From: Kalaharituber pfeilii
Lineage: Eukaryota; Ascomycota; Pezizomycetes; Pezizales; Pezizaceae
Assembly (NCBI GenBank): GCA_015179045.1
Contig: WHUZ01000013.1
Span: forward strand, 434,001-498,000
DNA length: 64,000 nucleotides
Direction: 5' to 3'
The translations under genes and the position numbers were made by a program. Every line of letters starts with the position of its first letter. The stretch's first letter is position 1. Under the pieces are notes generated by a model that was not told the origin of the DNA, did not search any database, and worked only from the letters and a program-made list of their open reading frames with translations. This document shows positions 1 through 11,111 of the stretch, piece after piece.

Positions 1-851
1 ACGCCTAGCTATAGATACCTAATTTAGCAATGATTGGCTATAGATGCTCGAGTATATGCTAAGTCTATTTGGGAGAAAATTATGCTGTCGGGACCAATTG
101 TTGCTGTGTACGGCTGAGCTAACAGTGTGGTATGTACGAGAACATACAGTACCTTACCTGCAGGGGACTGCAGTAGTCTAGTTAGTAGAGCAGCTGGAAC
201 CCCCGTCGACACCCCTGCTTGTGAATCTAGAGCGAATTCGCAACTTCAGAGGAAACTCGGTGATGGGTGGAGAGTGCCAATGTGCTTAGCGATACCCATG
301 CGCCCATCATTACCCCAGCGGATTGTTAATGAAGTTCCCCTGATCTCAATGAATATTCCTTTTGAAGGAGTAGTTGAGTTTTCTACAGAGTGCCGCGCCA
401 CTGCATGCCTAACACATCCAAAGATCAGTACACAATGAGTGCGGACCTGCGGGATAGTATCATAAAACACAGAAAACATCTCTTATATACAATATGCACG
501 GGGATCTGAGGGGTCAGTACTGTCTCGAGGTGGACGCCATTAAAAACTGGTGCATTGCACAATACAATATGGAATGCATTCCTGATTGGTTCTCAGAATT
601 GACCCCTGCTCACCTAAGTCACCACCTCGTATTTACTAATTGGTTTCTTTTTCAGTTCTTGAGCCTCTTATCGCTTGCGGGGTAGGGGTTATTTGACATT
701 TTGAGCAAGAGAACTCCAAAAATTGAAAGCTCATCAGAAGAACTAGTTCCGCTATTATCAAAACGATCTGAACCTATATATCCAAACTCCAAATCCTCTT
801 TGCAGTACTTTTAAACCACACCAGCCGAATATCCAATCCCATCTACTCAAC
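1..851. other. Upstream region of the NLR gene, no gene recognised
   Basis: Only short unrelated open frames are present and none matches a family I know. A TATA-like stretch (ctatata, 774-780) lies about 75 bp before the NLR start codon at 852, followed by a C/A-rich leader, so the core promoter and 5' UTR of the NLR probably lie at about 770-851. Confidence 0.45.
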
Positions 852-3800
852 ATGGATGCCGCAGGACTTGCATTCGGTATTATACCAGCAGCCGTCAAAC
901 TGGTTCAATATCTCCAGAACGTCAAAGATGCTCCAGCATCCTGCCAAGAACTTATTGAACGGTTCAACTTATATATACAATATGCACAGCAGGTAGCTGA
1001 CAGAAAGCAAAACAACAAAATTCCAAACGAAGTGCAAAAGAGCCTTGAGCCGCAGCACCTTGTCCTCCAGAAGCTAAATGCAATTCTTCAAGATCCAAAG
1101 CTACAAAATCTCCTAAAACAGCCGGCAATTATTGTTGAGGCTCAAAGTTCGACAATTGTGGAGAGTCAAGCTACCATCACAATTTCCGATGCAAGTTCCA
1201 TTATATCTACCGATGGGTCGATTTCCGGAGACTTTACTGCGAATGCAACCTCTGGGAAAGCGTCTACCAATGCTAGTGTCAAGAGGCAGCGAAAGAGAGA
1301 TATTTTCAAGAAATTTATCCCATCGCGGACCTCAACCCCCATGACTACTGGTGGTAAAACTTCTCAACGTTACCTGAGTTCTCCCACTGTTTTCAATCCG
1401 GCGCAATCCAGAACTCGTTCGGAGGTCTCTTTGGCTTTGTCTACTATCACTTCCGCCGCTACGGAAAAATCGACTACCATCAGAACACTGGTCGATCGAT
1501 TGGTATGGCCATTCCAAGAGGATGAATTCAAAGAAATTTCACAGTCTCTTGAAACGATCACGAACATTCTGCACAAGATGCTGCAGCTTGAGATCAGGTA
1601 CTCCTCTTTGAAACGAGCCGTTTATATGCTGGTTATGGACAATTCTGCTAATATGCACCTAAAATTGTAGGGAAGTTGTATTGGACTCTCAAGTCAAGGT
1701 GACTGATGTTAGCAACGATGTAGCAGAAGTGAAGTATGTCTCCTCTCCTTAATGCGGCTTGCCTCTATGGAAAACGTGACACATGTCTCTCGAGTGGAGT
1801 TTCGTTGCCATAGGTAGCAAAACACTTGCTGATAGTGGTAATCTATACATCTGGATTACTGGTGCAAACTAGAGCTATTGCAGTTAAGACGCACAGCAAG
1901 AATGAAGGTATGATAGAATACTGGAAGACCAAGAGGATTTCATGACATTCAAGTAACTAAACTCATTTTTAATTGAACAGATGATGCCAGAGAAAGAGCA
2001 TATAAATGGCTATCGCCATTGACATTTTGGAGCACGCAAGATAGTGTTTATGGGAAGGTCGAGCATGGTACTGGAACGTGGCTCCTGGAGGATGAAAAAT
2101 TTACCAAATGGCTACGAGGGGAGTCGAGGGCACTGTTTTGTTATGGGATGCGTTAGTCTCCTTTTGTTCGAGCTGCCAAAGCAGAAAAAACAGCTAACAT
2201 TCAAAACTATAGCTGGTGCAGGAAAGACTACACTCACGTATCTCCCCTTCAAAAAGGCTTTTTTTGCTATACCACCTACTAAGCAAAACCTTCTTTTAGG
2301 TCTCTTGTCATTCAGCATTTGAGCGGTACCTATGGCATCAATGAAGCAATGGGCAAGAAGCAGGTTGGAATTGCGTTCTTGTATTGTAACTATGGCGACC
2401 AACAAGTGCAGACTCTGCAGAACCTCCTTGGAAGCATTCTGCGCCAACTGGAAAAGCAGTGCTATATTACACCTGATCTCAATGAGCTTTACACTGAATA
2501 TTGGGAGAAAGAGGAACGCTATTTGCCTGTCAACGAGATTATGGAGCGGGTCAAGAAATGTGCTTCAGCTCTGGAGAGAATCTTTCTTGTAGTTGATGCT
2601 TTAGATGAATGCCTTTCTCAACGTGACCTATTGCGCATCCACTTGTTCAATCTTATCCAGTGTGCTGGCAATGTGCAGCTTTTCGCAACATCTCGACCTG
2701 ATCCTAGCACTGTTAATTTCTTTGTGCAAAAGGGGTACTCAAGCTTGGAAATAACAGCCAAAGACGATGATATCAGGATATATCTTGAGGCAAGAATAGA
2801 ACAGTTTGCAAAAACGGGTGAAAATCTTTACCGCCTCATCGGTGCTAATGCTGAACTTCGGAATGGGGTAATTGATAGGATTTCACAACAGGCAAATGGA
2901 ATGTAAGTATTTTTCTGTTGAAACTAATTCTTTTCTCTAACTAACATTTGCACGTACTTGTGGAGGTTCTTGGTTGCTCAACTTCACATATCCTCCATTG
3001 CCAACACTCCGAACCGCAAAGAGCTTACGCTGGCTTTAAGCAAACTCCCGGAAGATTTAGACAGTACCTATGATCATGCAATTCGGCGAATTCAAGCGCA
3101 CAATGGGAAGTACTGGAAGATAATTCAGAAAGCTCTCATGCTAGTCACATTTACTTTGGACTGGTTAGAGCCTGATGCACTTTTGGATGCAATTGCTACG
3201 CATGAAGACAGTGGCTTTGACAGGGAGAATAGAGTGGATACAGCATACTTGCTTTCTAACTGTGGAGGTTTGCTGATTGAGGAAGAGTTGAAAGATAACG
3301 CGCAGAGTAAGGGGTGAGTAATATTCATTGTCTTAGATAATAGAAATAGGAGCCGACATTGACCGAATTCTACTCTTGTTAGAGATAAACTTATTATCCG
3401 TTTCATTCATCAAAGTGCTAAAGAGTTTTTTGAGAAGAATCCAACTCGATTATTTCCAAGCACTGATAACTCAAGTTCAATTACCATCTTAACTGCTGAA
3501 GCACACTCCATTATTACACATATGTGTCTAGAGTACCTAACAACAGACCGAGGTGATGCATATCAGAATGCTCAGTGGGATGGCAAGAACTTGAGCTGTG
3601 ATTTCCCGTTCTTACAGTACTCCTTTTGCTATTGGGGAATCCATGCCTCTAAAGCTCCGAAGGATCGAATCCAAAGTAAACTATTCCAGTACTTCGATTG
3701 TGAGCAGGATGCAGGGTCCTCGAATGGCCGCCACCACTACCACGCATTTGATACGTTCTGGGAGTTTGACAGGTCTCCATCGATGCTGGATTGGTACTCA

Positions 3801-6092
3801 GGTCAGCATATTCATGCAGCATCTAGGTGTGGGTCGATCTTTGTGGCATCAGTGGTATTTGATTTGAGGGTGTTAGTTGAGGGATACGTTCTGCAGAATC
3901 CAAACTTCATTCCAACTCTACCAAAACCCTTCCTTGAAATCTGTTTGACAGCGGCAGCATGGAGCGGAAATATAGACCTCTTCAGACGACTTTGGATTAG
4001 GGCCGCAGATATCAGTATAAACTCCACTAATGGTGCAATTAGCCCATGTATACGAGCCATCACTCCTTTGTGGGCAGCAGCATATAATGGGCATAGCAAG
4101 GTAGTTGAGCTGCTGCTAGTGAATTCGAATGACAGGATCGACGTTAATATAGCTACTACAAGTGGCGTGACACCGCTATATATAGCTGCTCGGAATGGAC
4201 ATAGTAAGGTGGTTGAGCTGCTGCTGGCGCATACCAAGGTCGATGTCAATATGGCTAACGTAAATGGCTGGACACCACTCATTAGTGCAGCTGACAAAGG
4301 GCATGACAAGGTGGTCGAGCTGCTGCTGGCGAATACCAAGGTCGATGTCAATATAGCCAGCAACAATGGCTGGACACCACTCAATAGTGCAGCTGATGAA
4401 GGGCATGAAAAGGTGGTCGAGCTGCTGCTGGCGAATACCAAGGTCGATGTCAATATGGCTAACGTAAATGGCTGGACACCACTGGGTATTGTAGCTAACA
4501 AAGGGCATGACAAGGTGGTTGAGCTGCTGCTGGCGCATACCAAGGTCGATGTCAATATGGCTAACAAAAACGGCTGGACACCACTGGATATTGCAGCTAA
4601 CAATGGGCATGGCAAGGTGGTCGAGCTGCTGCTGGCGAATACCAAGGTCGATGTCAATATGGCTAACGTAAATGGCTGGACACCACTCAATAGTGCAGCT
4701 GATGAAGGGCATGAAAAGGTGGTCGAGCTGCTGCTGGCGAATACCAAGGTCGATGTCAATATGGCTAATGAAAATGGCTGGACACCACTCAATAGTGCAG
4801 CTAACAAAGGGCATGACAAGGTGGTTGAGCTGCTGCTGGCGCATACCAAGGTCGATGTCAATATGGCTAACGTAAATGGCTGGACACCACTGGGTATTGC
4901 AGCTAACAATGGGCATGGCAAGGTGGTCGAGCTGCTGCTGGCGCATACCAAGGTCGATGTCAATATGGCTAACGTAAATGGCTGGACACCACTGGGTATT
5001 GCAGCTTTCAATGGGCATGACAAGGTTCTCGAGCTGCTGCTGGCGCATATCAAGGTCGACGTGAATATGGGTACCAAAAAAGGCTCAACACCACTGAACG
5101 GAGCAGCTAACAATGGGCATGACAAGGTGGTCGAGCTGCTGCTGGCGAATACCAAGGTCGATGTCAATACAGCCAGCAACACTGGCTGGACACCACTCAA
5201 TAGTGCAGCTAACAACGGGCATGGCAAGGTGGTCGAGCTGCTGCTGGCGAATACCAAGGTCGATGTCAATATAGCCAACAACAATGGCTGGACACCACTC
5301 AATAGTGCAGCTAACAACGGGCATGGCAAGGTGGTCGAGCTGCTGCTGGCGAATACCAAGGTCGATGTCAATATAGCCAGCAACAATGGCTGGACACCAC
5401 TCAATAGTGCAGCTGATGAAGGGCATGGCAAGGTGGTCGAGCTGCTGCTGGCGTATACCAAGGTCGATGTCAATATGGCTAACAAAAGCGGCATGGCACC
5501 ACTGAATAGTGCAGCTAACAACGGGCATGGCAAGGTGGTCGAGCTGCTGCTGGCGAATACCAAGGTCGATGTCAATATGGCTAACGGAAACGGCTTTACA
5601 CCACTGAATAGTGCAGCTAACAATGGGCATGGCAAGGTGGTCGAGCTGCTGCTGGCGAATACCAAGGTCGATGTCAATATAGCCAGCAACAATGGCTGGA
5701 CACCACTCAATAGTGCAGCCAACAACGGGCATGGCAAGGTGGTCGAGCTGCTGCTGGCGAATACCAAGGTCGACGTCAATATGGCTAACGGAAACGGCTT
5801 TACACCACTGAATAGTGCAGCTAAGAATGGGCATGGCAAGGTGGTCGAGCTGCTGCTTGCAGACAATAGGATTGATGTCAACTGTAGTGATAAAGATGGT
5901 AACACCCCGCTGCATATAACAGCTTACTTTGGGCACACCCGCATAGCACAGCAACTTCTTGCACATGACAAAATCGACTTTACCCAGGCCAATGCCGCGT
6001 CTGAGACTGCCATAGATCTTGCCACCATGCGTGGGCACCATGAAATTGTCACAATGTTACGTTCAAAGCTTGAAAACGACAACGAGGCATAA
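852..6092 (+). CDS. NACHT-ankyrin NLR (fungal STAND protein), eight exons
   Basis: My model joins 852..1597, 1671..1733, 1873..1907, 1981..2151, 2213..2237, 2300..2902, 2966..3313 and 3383..6092. All junctions are GT-AG and the frame stays open for 1,566 residues. Residues 1-270 form an N-terminal domain starting MDAAGLAFG with a Ser/Thr-rich linker; it resembles fungal STAND N-terminal domains (SesA or Fungal_N type, not resolved). NACHT covers about 330-520: P-loop GMPGAGKTTLTS (split by two introns), Walker B FLVVDALDEC, sensor FATSRPD. A helical region follows, then about 20 ankyrin repeats from residue ~890 to the end. Fungal proteins of this class are cytosolic nucleotide-regulated sensors in heterokaryon incompatibility and innate-like immunity. 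No partner gene is adjacent. No frame break is seen, unlike most of the window. The 139-bp second intron and 35-bp third exon are the least certain parts. Confidence 0.88.
4062..6070 (+). repeat. Tandem 102-bp ankyrin-coding repeats
   Basis: The last NLR exon holds about 20 ankyrin units, and the inner ones (about 4164-5870) are nearly identical at DNA level, each 102 bp (34 residues). The frame GHxKVVELLLAxTKVDVN is almost fixed. Differences cluster at unit positions 1 (W/F/M/S/V), 5-6 (NS, GI, DI, IS, NG), 9-10 (DK, DE, NK, NN, FN), 13 (D/E/G), 22 (N/H/Y) and 29-33. The first unit and the last three are more diverged, as expected for an array whose centre is homogenised by unequal exchange. 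Confidence 0.93.
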
Positions 6093-7298
6093 CCGATGCT
6101 AGTCTCCATCCCTTGGCTCTCTACCCCTCTGCTGCTCACGTTGACTTCAATCTTCATGTTTTGTACTTCGTTTCATTTCTGCTGGCAATGAAGTTGTGAG
6201 AGAGCGGGCGTTCTGTAGGGTATGTGCTTCGAAGTAGGATTTGATTTTCAGCATTGGATCTATGTTCTATGTATGCATCAATCGTTTTCAGAAAGCTTTT
6301 TTTTTTCTATACGTCACTAGCATTGATAAATTTTGGTTATTTAGCAAGCGATGGAGGTAACCCACATTGACGTTTTTCACCACTTTCGCCAGCTCATCTC
6401 GTTGTTCACTGTTTCTCCTGTTATTCTCTTTAGTTGCTGTTTTGTTGATCGTTCCGCATTGACGCATTGCTTCCGACTGTTTTGTATTTTCTATTTTCCA
6501 TAGAAAGCCACAAAGAACTGAATCCTCCTTGTCGTCCACCAACTCGTTTGCTCCACTTGTTTCTCCTCTCCACTTCCTAGTATAGTACCTATTGTGTCGA
6601 GCAGCTGTGGAAACTGTTTGTCTCCTCTTACCGCTCATAAAATTTGTTGTCCGTATTACTCATCTTTTCCACCTGCTGTAACGTGATATTATGTACGTAA
6701 CCTGCTTCCGAGGAAATCTACCCATGACATACCGAATCTCAGAGCTGATAGTTACAATGCGGCATGATGCACTAGCTACAGTAGTTCACTTGATTGTCTT
6801 CCTACTGGAATGGGTGTTTGCGAAATATTACGCACGGAGGGGCATTGTTTCGCTTCATTGTGTTTGACTCTCCTATGTTTACGTGTACCCACAGATTTGC
6901 AGCCAGGTATTCACTGTTTTATGTCCTCGTCCAGTGTGTGCTCCTCGTTTTGGTGTGGCAAGCAGACGTACCTCAATCTTCGCCGCTCCGTCCGCTGTCA
7001 TTTCCCTCAATGATCCACTGTGCCCTCACTGCCCTACATGCGTGGCGATTGCTGCTCTCCTCAACCGGTCTGCTACCCTGCATGCTACCCAGACCACGCC
7101 TCTTGACAGGCTGTGGCCCGGTAGGTTTGAAGTGGAACAAGTGCAGTCGGAGATACCTTGTGAAGGCGTCAGCACCAGGTCAGAACTCAGTGAGTTACGT
7201 GTCGGCACACAAGGTCAAGGCTCTGAGGGAACCTTGAAATACGCTGTCTGGACGGTACGCACATACATCAATGACATCTTTTTTACCTGAAATGTCTG
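6093..7298. other. No gene recognised
   Basis: Short overlapping open frames occur on both strands (for example 6288-6638 minus and 6794-7290 plus). None shows a domain, a convincing intron structure or a recognisable repeat pattern. The first part is presumably the NLR 3' UTR. Confidence 0.4.
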
Positions 7299-7337
7299 TC
7301 CTACCATGGCGAACAGCTGCAAGCAGGGTTACGTGAA

Positions 7338-7376
<39 letters not shown>
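7299..7376 (+). mobile_element. Tail-only retroposed insertion with poly(A)
   Basis: A ~40-bp module (ccatggcgaacagctgc followed by a degenerate copy of the ggtcacgtgaaat end) is followed by about 45 A residues. The same module recurs with target-site duplications at 47,435, 56,205, 56,308 and 61,584 and forms the 3' end of the LINE at 8,477-9,167. I could not find a clear duplication around this copy. Confidence 0.7.
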
Positions 7377-7377
<1 letters not shown>

Positions 7378-8244
7378 CCTACATCAACTACATAATAGCT
7401 GTAAAAAGCCGTAGTACGTTACTCGCAGGTCCCGGTCACAAGTTTGACAGGGCGGTTTTACGGTATCGGTACTGTTGTAGATATAGGTAGGGAACAAGAC
7501 GTTGCTTGAGGACTTATGTACATGAGGGGAAGGCATGAATTAAATACAAAAGCTGGACATGACATAGGAGACTATAGTTTCCTGTACTTTTCCCTGGACG
7601 GTGGTTTATCTCCTGAGCGGTGACTTAATTTCCTGAGCAGTGACTTATTCATTGGGGCGCGGGGCCTATCTTTTGATCCGCGGCGTCCGGGGCTTTATTT
7701 CCTTAATGCGGACCATTCCTGCTTGGCTAGTCTGTGACAATAGCTATTTTTGTTTAATAATACTAGTGGCAGAATAGAATACACATCAGGTTCTATATAT
7801 GGGATATTCAAAGATATACAGTAGAGTTATAGGGCTACTCATGAATACTTAGGTAAGTGACAGCATGGAGATATAATGAAGGTGTGAATGATGCATATAC
7901 AATCTCGTAAGCATGAATATATAAGATGGGAAAGTTTTAAGTATTGCCATCTTCAGCACTTTATATGTGAACTGATATAGAGTTCTCTCGCTGCCATATC
8001 ACCTCTTCTGTCCAAATCTGGTTCTTTGTTCGACGTGGTTTGCCCCTCGATACGTAGATATCAAACAAACTACCAGGCCTGTTTTGGGCATCTCGTTCTG
8101 ACTTGTAGCAAATAGATCCTTCCACGTGTATAGCAGTCGATTCATGCACATCTTCTCATCAAGATTAGGAGAAGAAATGAAAGAAGAAGAGAGTGGAAGG
8201 GATGAAACGATTAAGAAGTGGATTAGGAGAGGAAGAGTCGAACA
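7377..8244. other. No gene recognised
   Basis: AT-rich sequence with only short open frames; no family or repeat structure recognised. Confidence 0.4.
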
Positions 8245-8255
8245 GGGTGAGAGGT

Positions 8256-8300
8256 CTCTTTTTTTTTATATATATATCTTTACTCGCATGCCGCCCTGTA
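8256..8300 (-). mobile_element. Tail-only insertion of LINE family 1
   Basis: On the minus strand the sequence is the short LINE 3' tail (gggcggcatgcgagtaa) followed by an A/T-rich tail. It is flanked by a direct repeat gggtgagaggtc at about 8245-8256 and 8301-8312, so it is a real retroposed insertion of about 45 bp. Confidence 0.82.
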
Positions 8301-8476
8301 GGGTGAGAGGTCAATTGAAAGAGGTTGAAGAAGATAATAGAGAATGCCAAAATTCTATGGGAGGAGTGGATATACCAGAGAAGAAAAGATCGGCATAAGG
8401 AACGAATGAGAGATGCAACTGTGTCTGGAGAAGAAAGGGGGCGGTTCGTGTCGTTGCACAGACAGTTGAGCCTGGT

Positions 8477-9167
8477 TTTTTTTTTTTTTTTTTTTTTATT
8501 TCACGTGACCCCGCATGTAGTTGTTCGCCATGGCAGGGCCCCTGGGTCTAAACCCTCGAAGCCCGGAGGCAGGCTTGCCTAACTAAAACTTCCCCCGCGT
8601 TCTCCACAAACGAAAGCACCGACCCCTCCCCGCCCCACCTCCCCGAGGCACTTAAAAATAACTCCAACTTTCCTCCCCCGCCACCTTCAAACAAACGAAA
8701 ATTCGCCCCCTCCCCCTGCACCTTCAACGAACCAAAAAACTCCCCCAGCGCATTCACCACCTCCCCATTCTCCTGCTCCACCATCCATTTCTTGTCGTCA
8801 ACATCCTCCCACCTTCCCCATCCTTCCAAGTACTCCACCTCCTCACACCTGAACGCCAGGTGGTCCGCCGTTTGCTTTTCTCCGCATCCACATACACTCC
8901 CCTCCATCGCTTTCCCAATCCTTACTTCCCACTCCTTTCCCATCCCCTTTCCCGTTCTCAACCTCGTGAACGCCGTTGCGGCCCCCCTTCTCCACTCCAT
9001 CACTGCGCCCCCCCATACCCCCTTTCCTTTCTCTCCGCCGCGCGCAGTCGCTTCCACTTCTGCCGCAGCCCCCCTTCTGTCACCACCGACCTCCCTATCC
9101 TGTCCGCCGCTCTCTTCGCTTCGACGTCCGCCGCCTCGTTGCCAGCGATACCGATGTGCGCCTTCAC
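8477..9167 (-). mobile_element. 5'-truncated non-LTR retrotransposon (LINE family 2)
   Basis: The copy is flanked by the target-site duplication cagttgagcctggt (8463-8476 and 9168-9181) and ends in poly(A), seen as T residues from 8477. On the minus strand it opens inside the end of an RNase H domain (VKAHIGIAGNEAAD). It continues through a basic region, a cysteine/histidine finger (CGCGEKQTADHLAFRC) and a C-terminal tail to about 8548. A +1 frameshift separates the RNase H part from the finger near a G run at about 9030. The 3' end carries the ccatggcgaac...cacgtgaaat module that also appears alone elsewhere in the window. Confidence 0.85.
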
Positions 9168-9181
9168 CAGTTGAGCCTGGT

Positions 9182-9765
9182 GAGGAGGTGTTATCGAGGG
9201 GGTGAGCAGAGCATGCAGGGCCCCGGATGGGGAAGGCCCATTATTGAAGTGGCTTTATGAATGGGGAAGAGGACGCACTCGGGTGGAAAGAAAGAGAAGG
9301 GTTTCCCGATAAAAGAAGGCCTCAAGAGTTTCGGCGGGAGCTGGATTGATCCAATCAAAAGATGGTTGATGAATGTGAAGATCGAATCGCACCTAAAGGT
9401 CCAACAGTACTTACCTTCAAAAATAAAATAAAAAATAAAAGGAAATTCATGCACGAGGCCAACTTTAAAAATACAATTACAAGAAGAAGCACAGCAGACA
9501 CAGGAAGAAGCAATGACCGACACCATTAATTCATGGACAAAGTATAATGAGCAACAAGAAGTCGACCAACAGCACAATAAAAATAAAAAAATAAAAAAAT
9601 AAAAATAAATAAAAATAAAAACATAAGCTAATCAATCAGTGTTATCAAAGACTGCATTGTCCTCCGACTCGTCAGTCAGGCATTCCTTCGTCGCAATATA
9701 TTTTGGCATCCTCAATTCAGCTGAATCGCTCCTGCGGCGATTCCTTGCCAAATGTATAATGGAGT
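9182..9765. other. No gene recognised; A-rich simple sequence
   Basis: An open frame of about 56 codons on the plus strand (from about 9258) has no recognised domain. From 9418 to 9625 the sequence is dominated by aaaat/aaataa simple repeats. Confidence 0.4.
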
Positions 9766-10263
9766 CTAAACCAACCTGAACACGTTCCTCCACTCGCCGT
9801 ATACAAGCCTGGGGGCACCAGATGGTGCTCGCCAGGTTGATGGCACCTTCCTATCACACCCAGATGTTAGGTAAACAGGACGAGTATAGTGTTCAGAGTC
9901 ATTGGAATTTAGCACTAAAAGGAATTCATGGCAGAGGAGACAGCTTTGTTTAGAGACCCCAATTTTGATATGAGGTGTATTAGTAAAGTTCTTGTCTGCG
10001 AGTAGAGATCGGATATGCATAGCTACACTGCATTCATAGTGGACTGACTCCTCGAGTGTAGATATGGAGGTATAAGGAGGCTCTACTTCGGGCAATCCAT
10101 TGAATGTGGGGAAGTGAGCCTGGAGAGCTGAGCGGGTAATTGTAACCCCGTCGCATGGCTTCTGCGAGTTTTTCTACGTGTATAGGTTCACAATCGTGAG
10201 ATAATCCGTTGGCACTCTCGCAAGAATTGGCTGAGGAATATCTGGCACCTGTGGATTCGGCGT
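9766..10263 (-). pseudogene. C-terminal part of an OTT_1508-like nucleic-acid deaminase
   Basis: Minus-strand residues show the zinc-binding pattern of the fungal OTT_1508-like deaminase family: HYE (in SVHYECSVAMHIRSLL) and later SCLLC within IGVSKQSCLLCHEFLLVL. A Trp/Pro-rich end (KVPSTWRAPSG) follows, as is usual after the zinc site. The frame extends upstream to about 10,263 (VPDIPQPILARVP) and is broken by one TAG at about 10,176. Weaker coding signal with further stops continues to about 10,500. The family is predicted to deaminate a nucleic-acid base; substrates are unknown. The upstream half of the gene appears to lie at 28,263-28,975, beyond the gypsy element. Confidence 0.72.
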
Positions 10264-10522
10264 TAGCACGTTATTGAGGTTAAATGCTTGGGGAGAAAGC
10301 CACCTCTTCCATTGTGAAGACCTTACGCTAGTATTGCACATGTGGTGTTTTGTCGGTTCCTCACAATGAAATCAGAGCGACACTTGTAAAGTAATCTCCG
10401 AACTTGTTGATTCGCCGCTGTAGGGTCTGGTCCATACATTGCCCTCCTAGCCTATGGCAAAGTGCATCGCCCTTAGAACATCGCTCTTAGAAAACCTATC
10501 AGAAAATAGCCACCTTACTCTG

Positions 10523-11075
10523 TGTAAAGAATGGGTCAGGGCCGGGGTCGAGGTACAGGGTAGGTAGCGGGTGCCAGGGAGGCAGCGGAGTTCACGGTGG
10601 GTAGAGACAGTCGGCGCTATATGATGTAGAGAGAAAGAGAGATGTATGCAGAGTTACGTACAGCCTGAGTGTGGATACAAGTTGTTACGAGAGGAGCAGA
10701 GAGGATGAGCCTCCTTTATGGAGAGCCCAGGGATCTTGGCAGGAGGACATTCTAGATACAGGGGGATCAAACGAGCCCAGAAACTTGGCAGAGGAACAAA
10801 CTAGCGCAGGAGAAACTTCGAGCTAATGCAGGAGAACATTCTGGACAAATCATGAATGCAAGAGAATATTCAAGAACATACGGGCAGTGACCGGGATGCA
10901 AGCGGCTGCTGTGTGTAAGGACTCAGGGCTGGCGGCGAGGGTCGGAGCTTTCAGGCACTGCCGCTACGTAGCGGCTCGGCAGGAGTTCGGGCTGTGGCAG
11001 GGTCTCAGGGCCTCGGGTCTCGCGCGTCACATGTGGGAGGAGTATTTCGGCCGTGGTGGAGGTTGATTCATTACA
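10523..11075 (-). repeat. 3' LTR of the gypsy element
   Basis: A 553-bp LTR beginning TGTAAAG and ending TTACA in the given orientation, matching the sequence at 26,586-28,141 once the MITE there is removed. Confidence 0.92.
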
Positions 11076-11111
11076 GTAGCCTCTCTTGTGAAGGGAGAGC
11101 TCCAGCGAACT

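Noticed and set aside
3812..5905. A 697-codon open frame antisense to the ankyrin array (plus other antisense frames of 290-318 codons)
   Set aside because: The sense gene is well supported and the 102-bp repeats, being a multiple of three, keep antisense frames open by repetition alone. The antisense product is a Ser/Leu repeat with no domain.
4062..6070. Regular repeats considered as a CRISPR array or satellite
   Set aside because: Units are contiguous 102-bp coding repeats with no spacers, in frame with an ankyrin domain, in a eukaryotic gene.
6794..7290. Three overlapping plus-strand open frames of 67-147 codons
   Set aside because: Low agreement between frames, no recognised domain, no intron structure, and composition looks like noncoding sequence.
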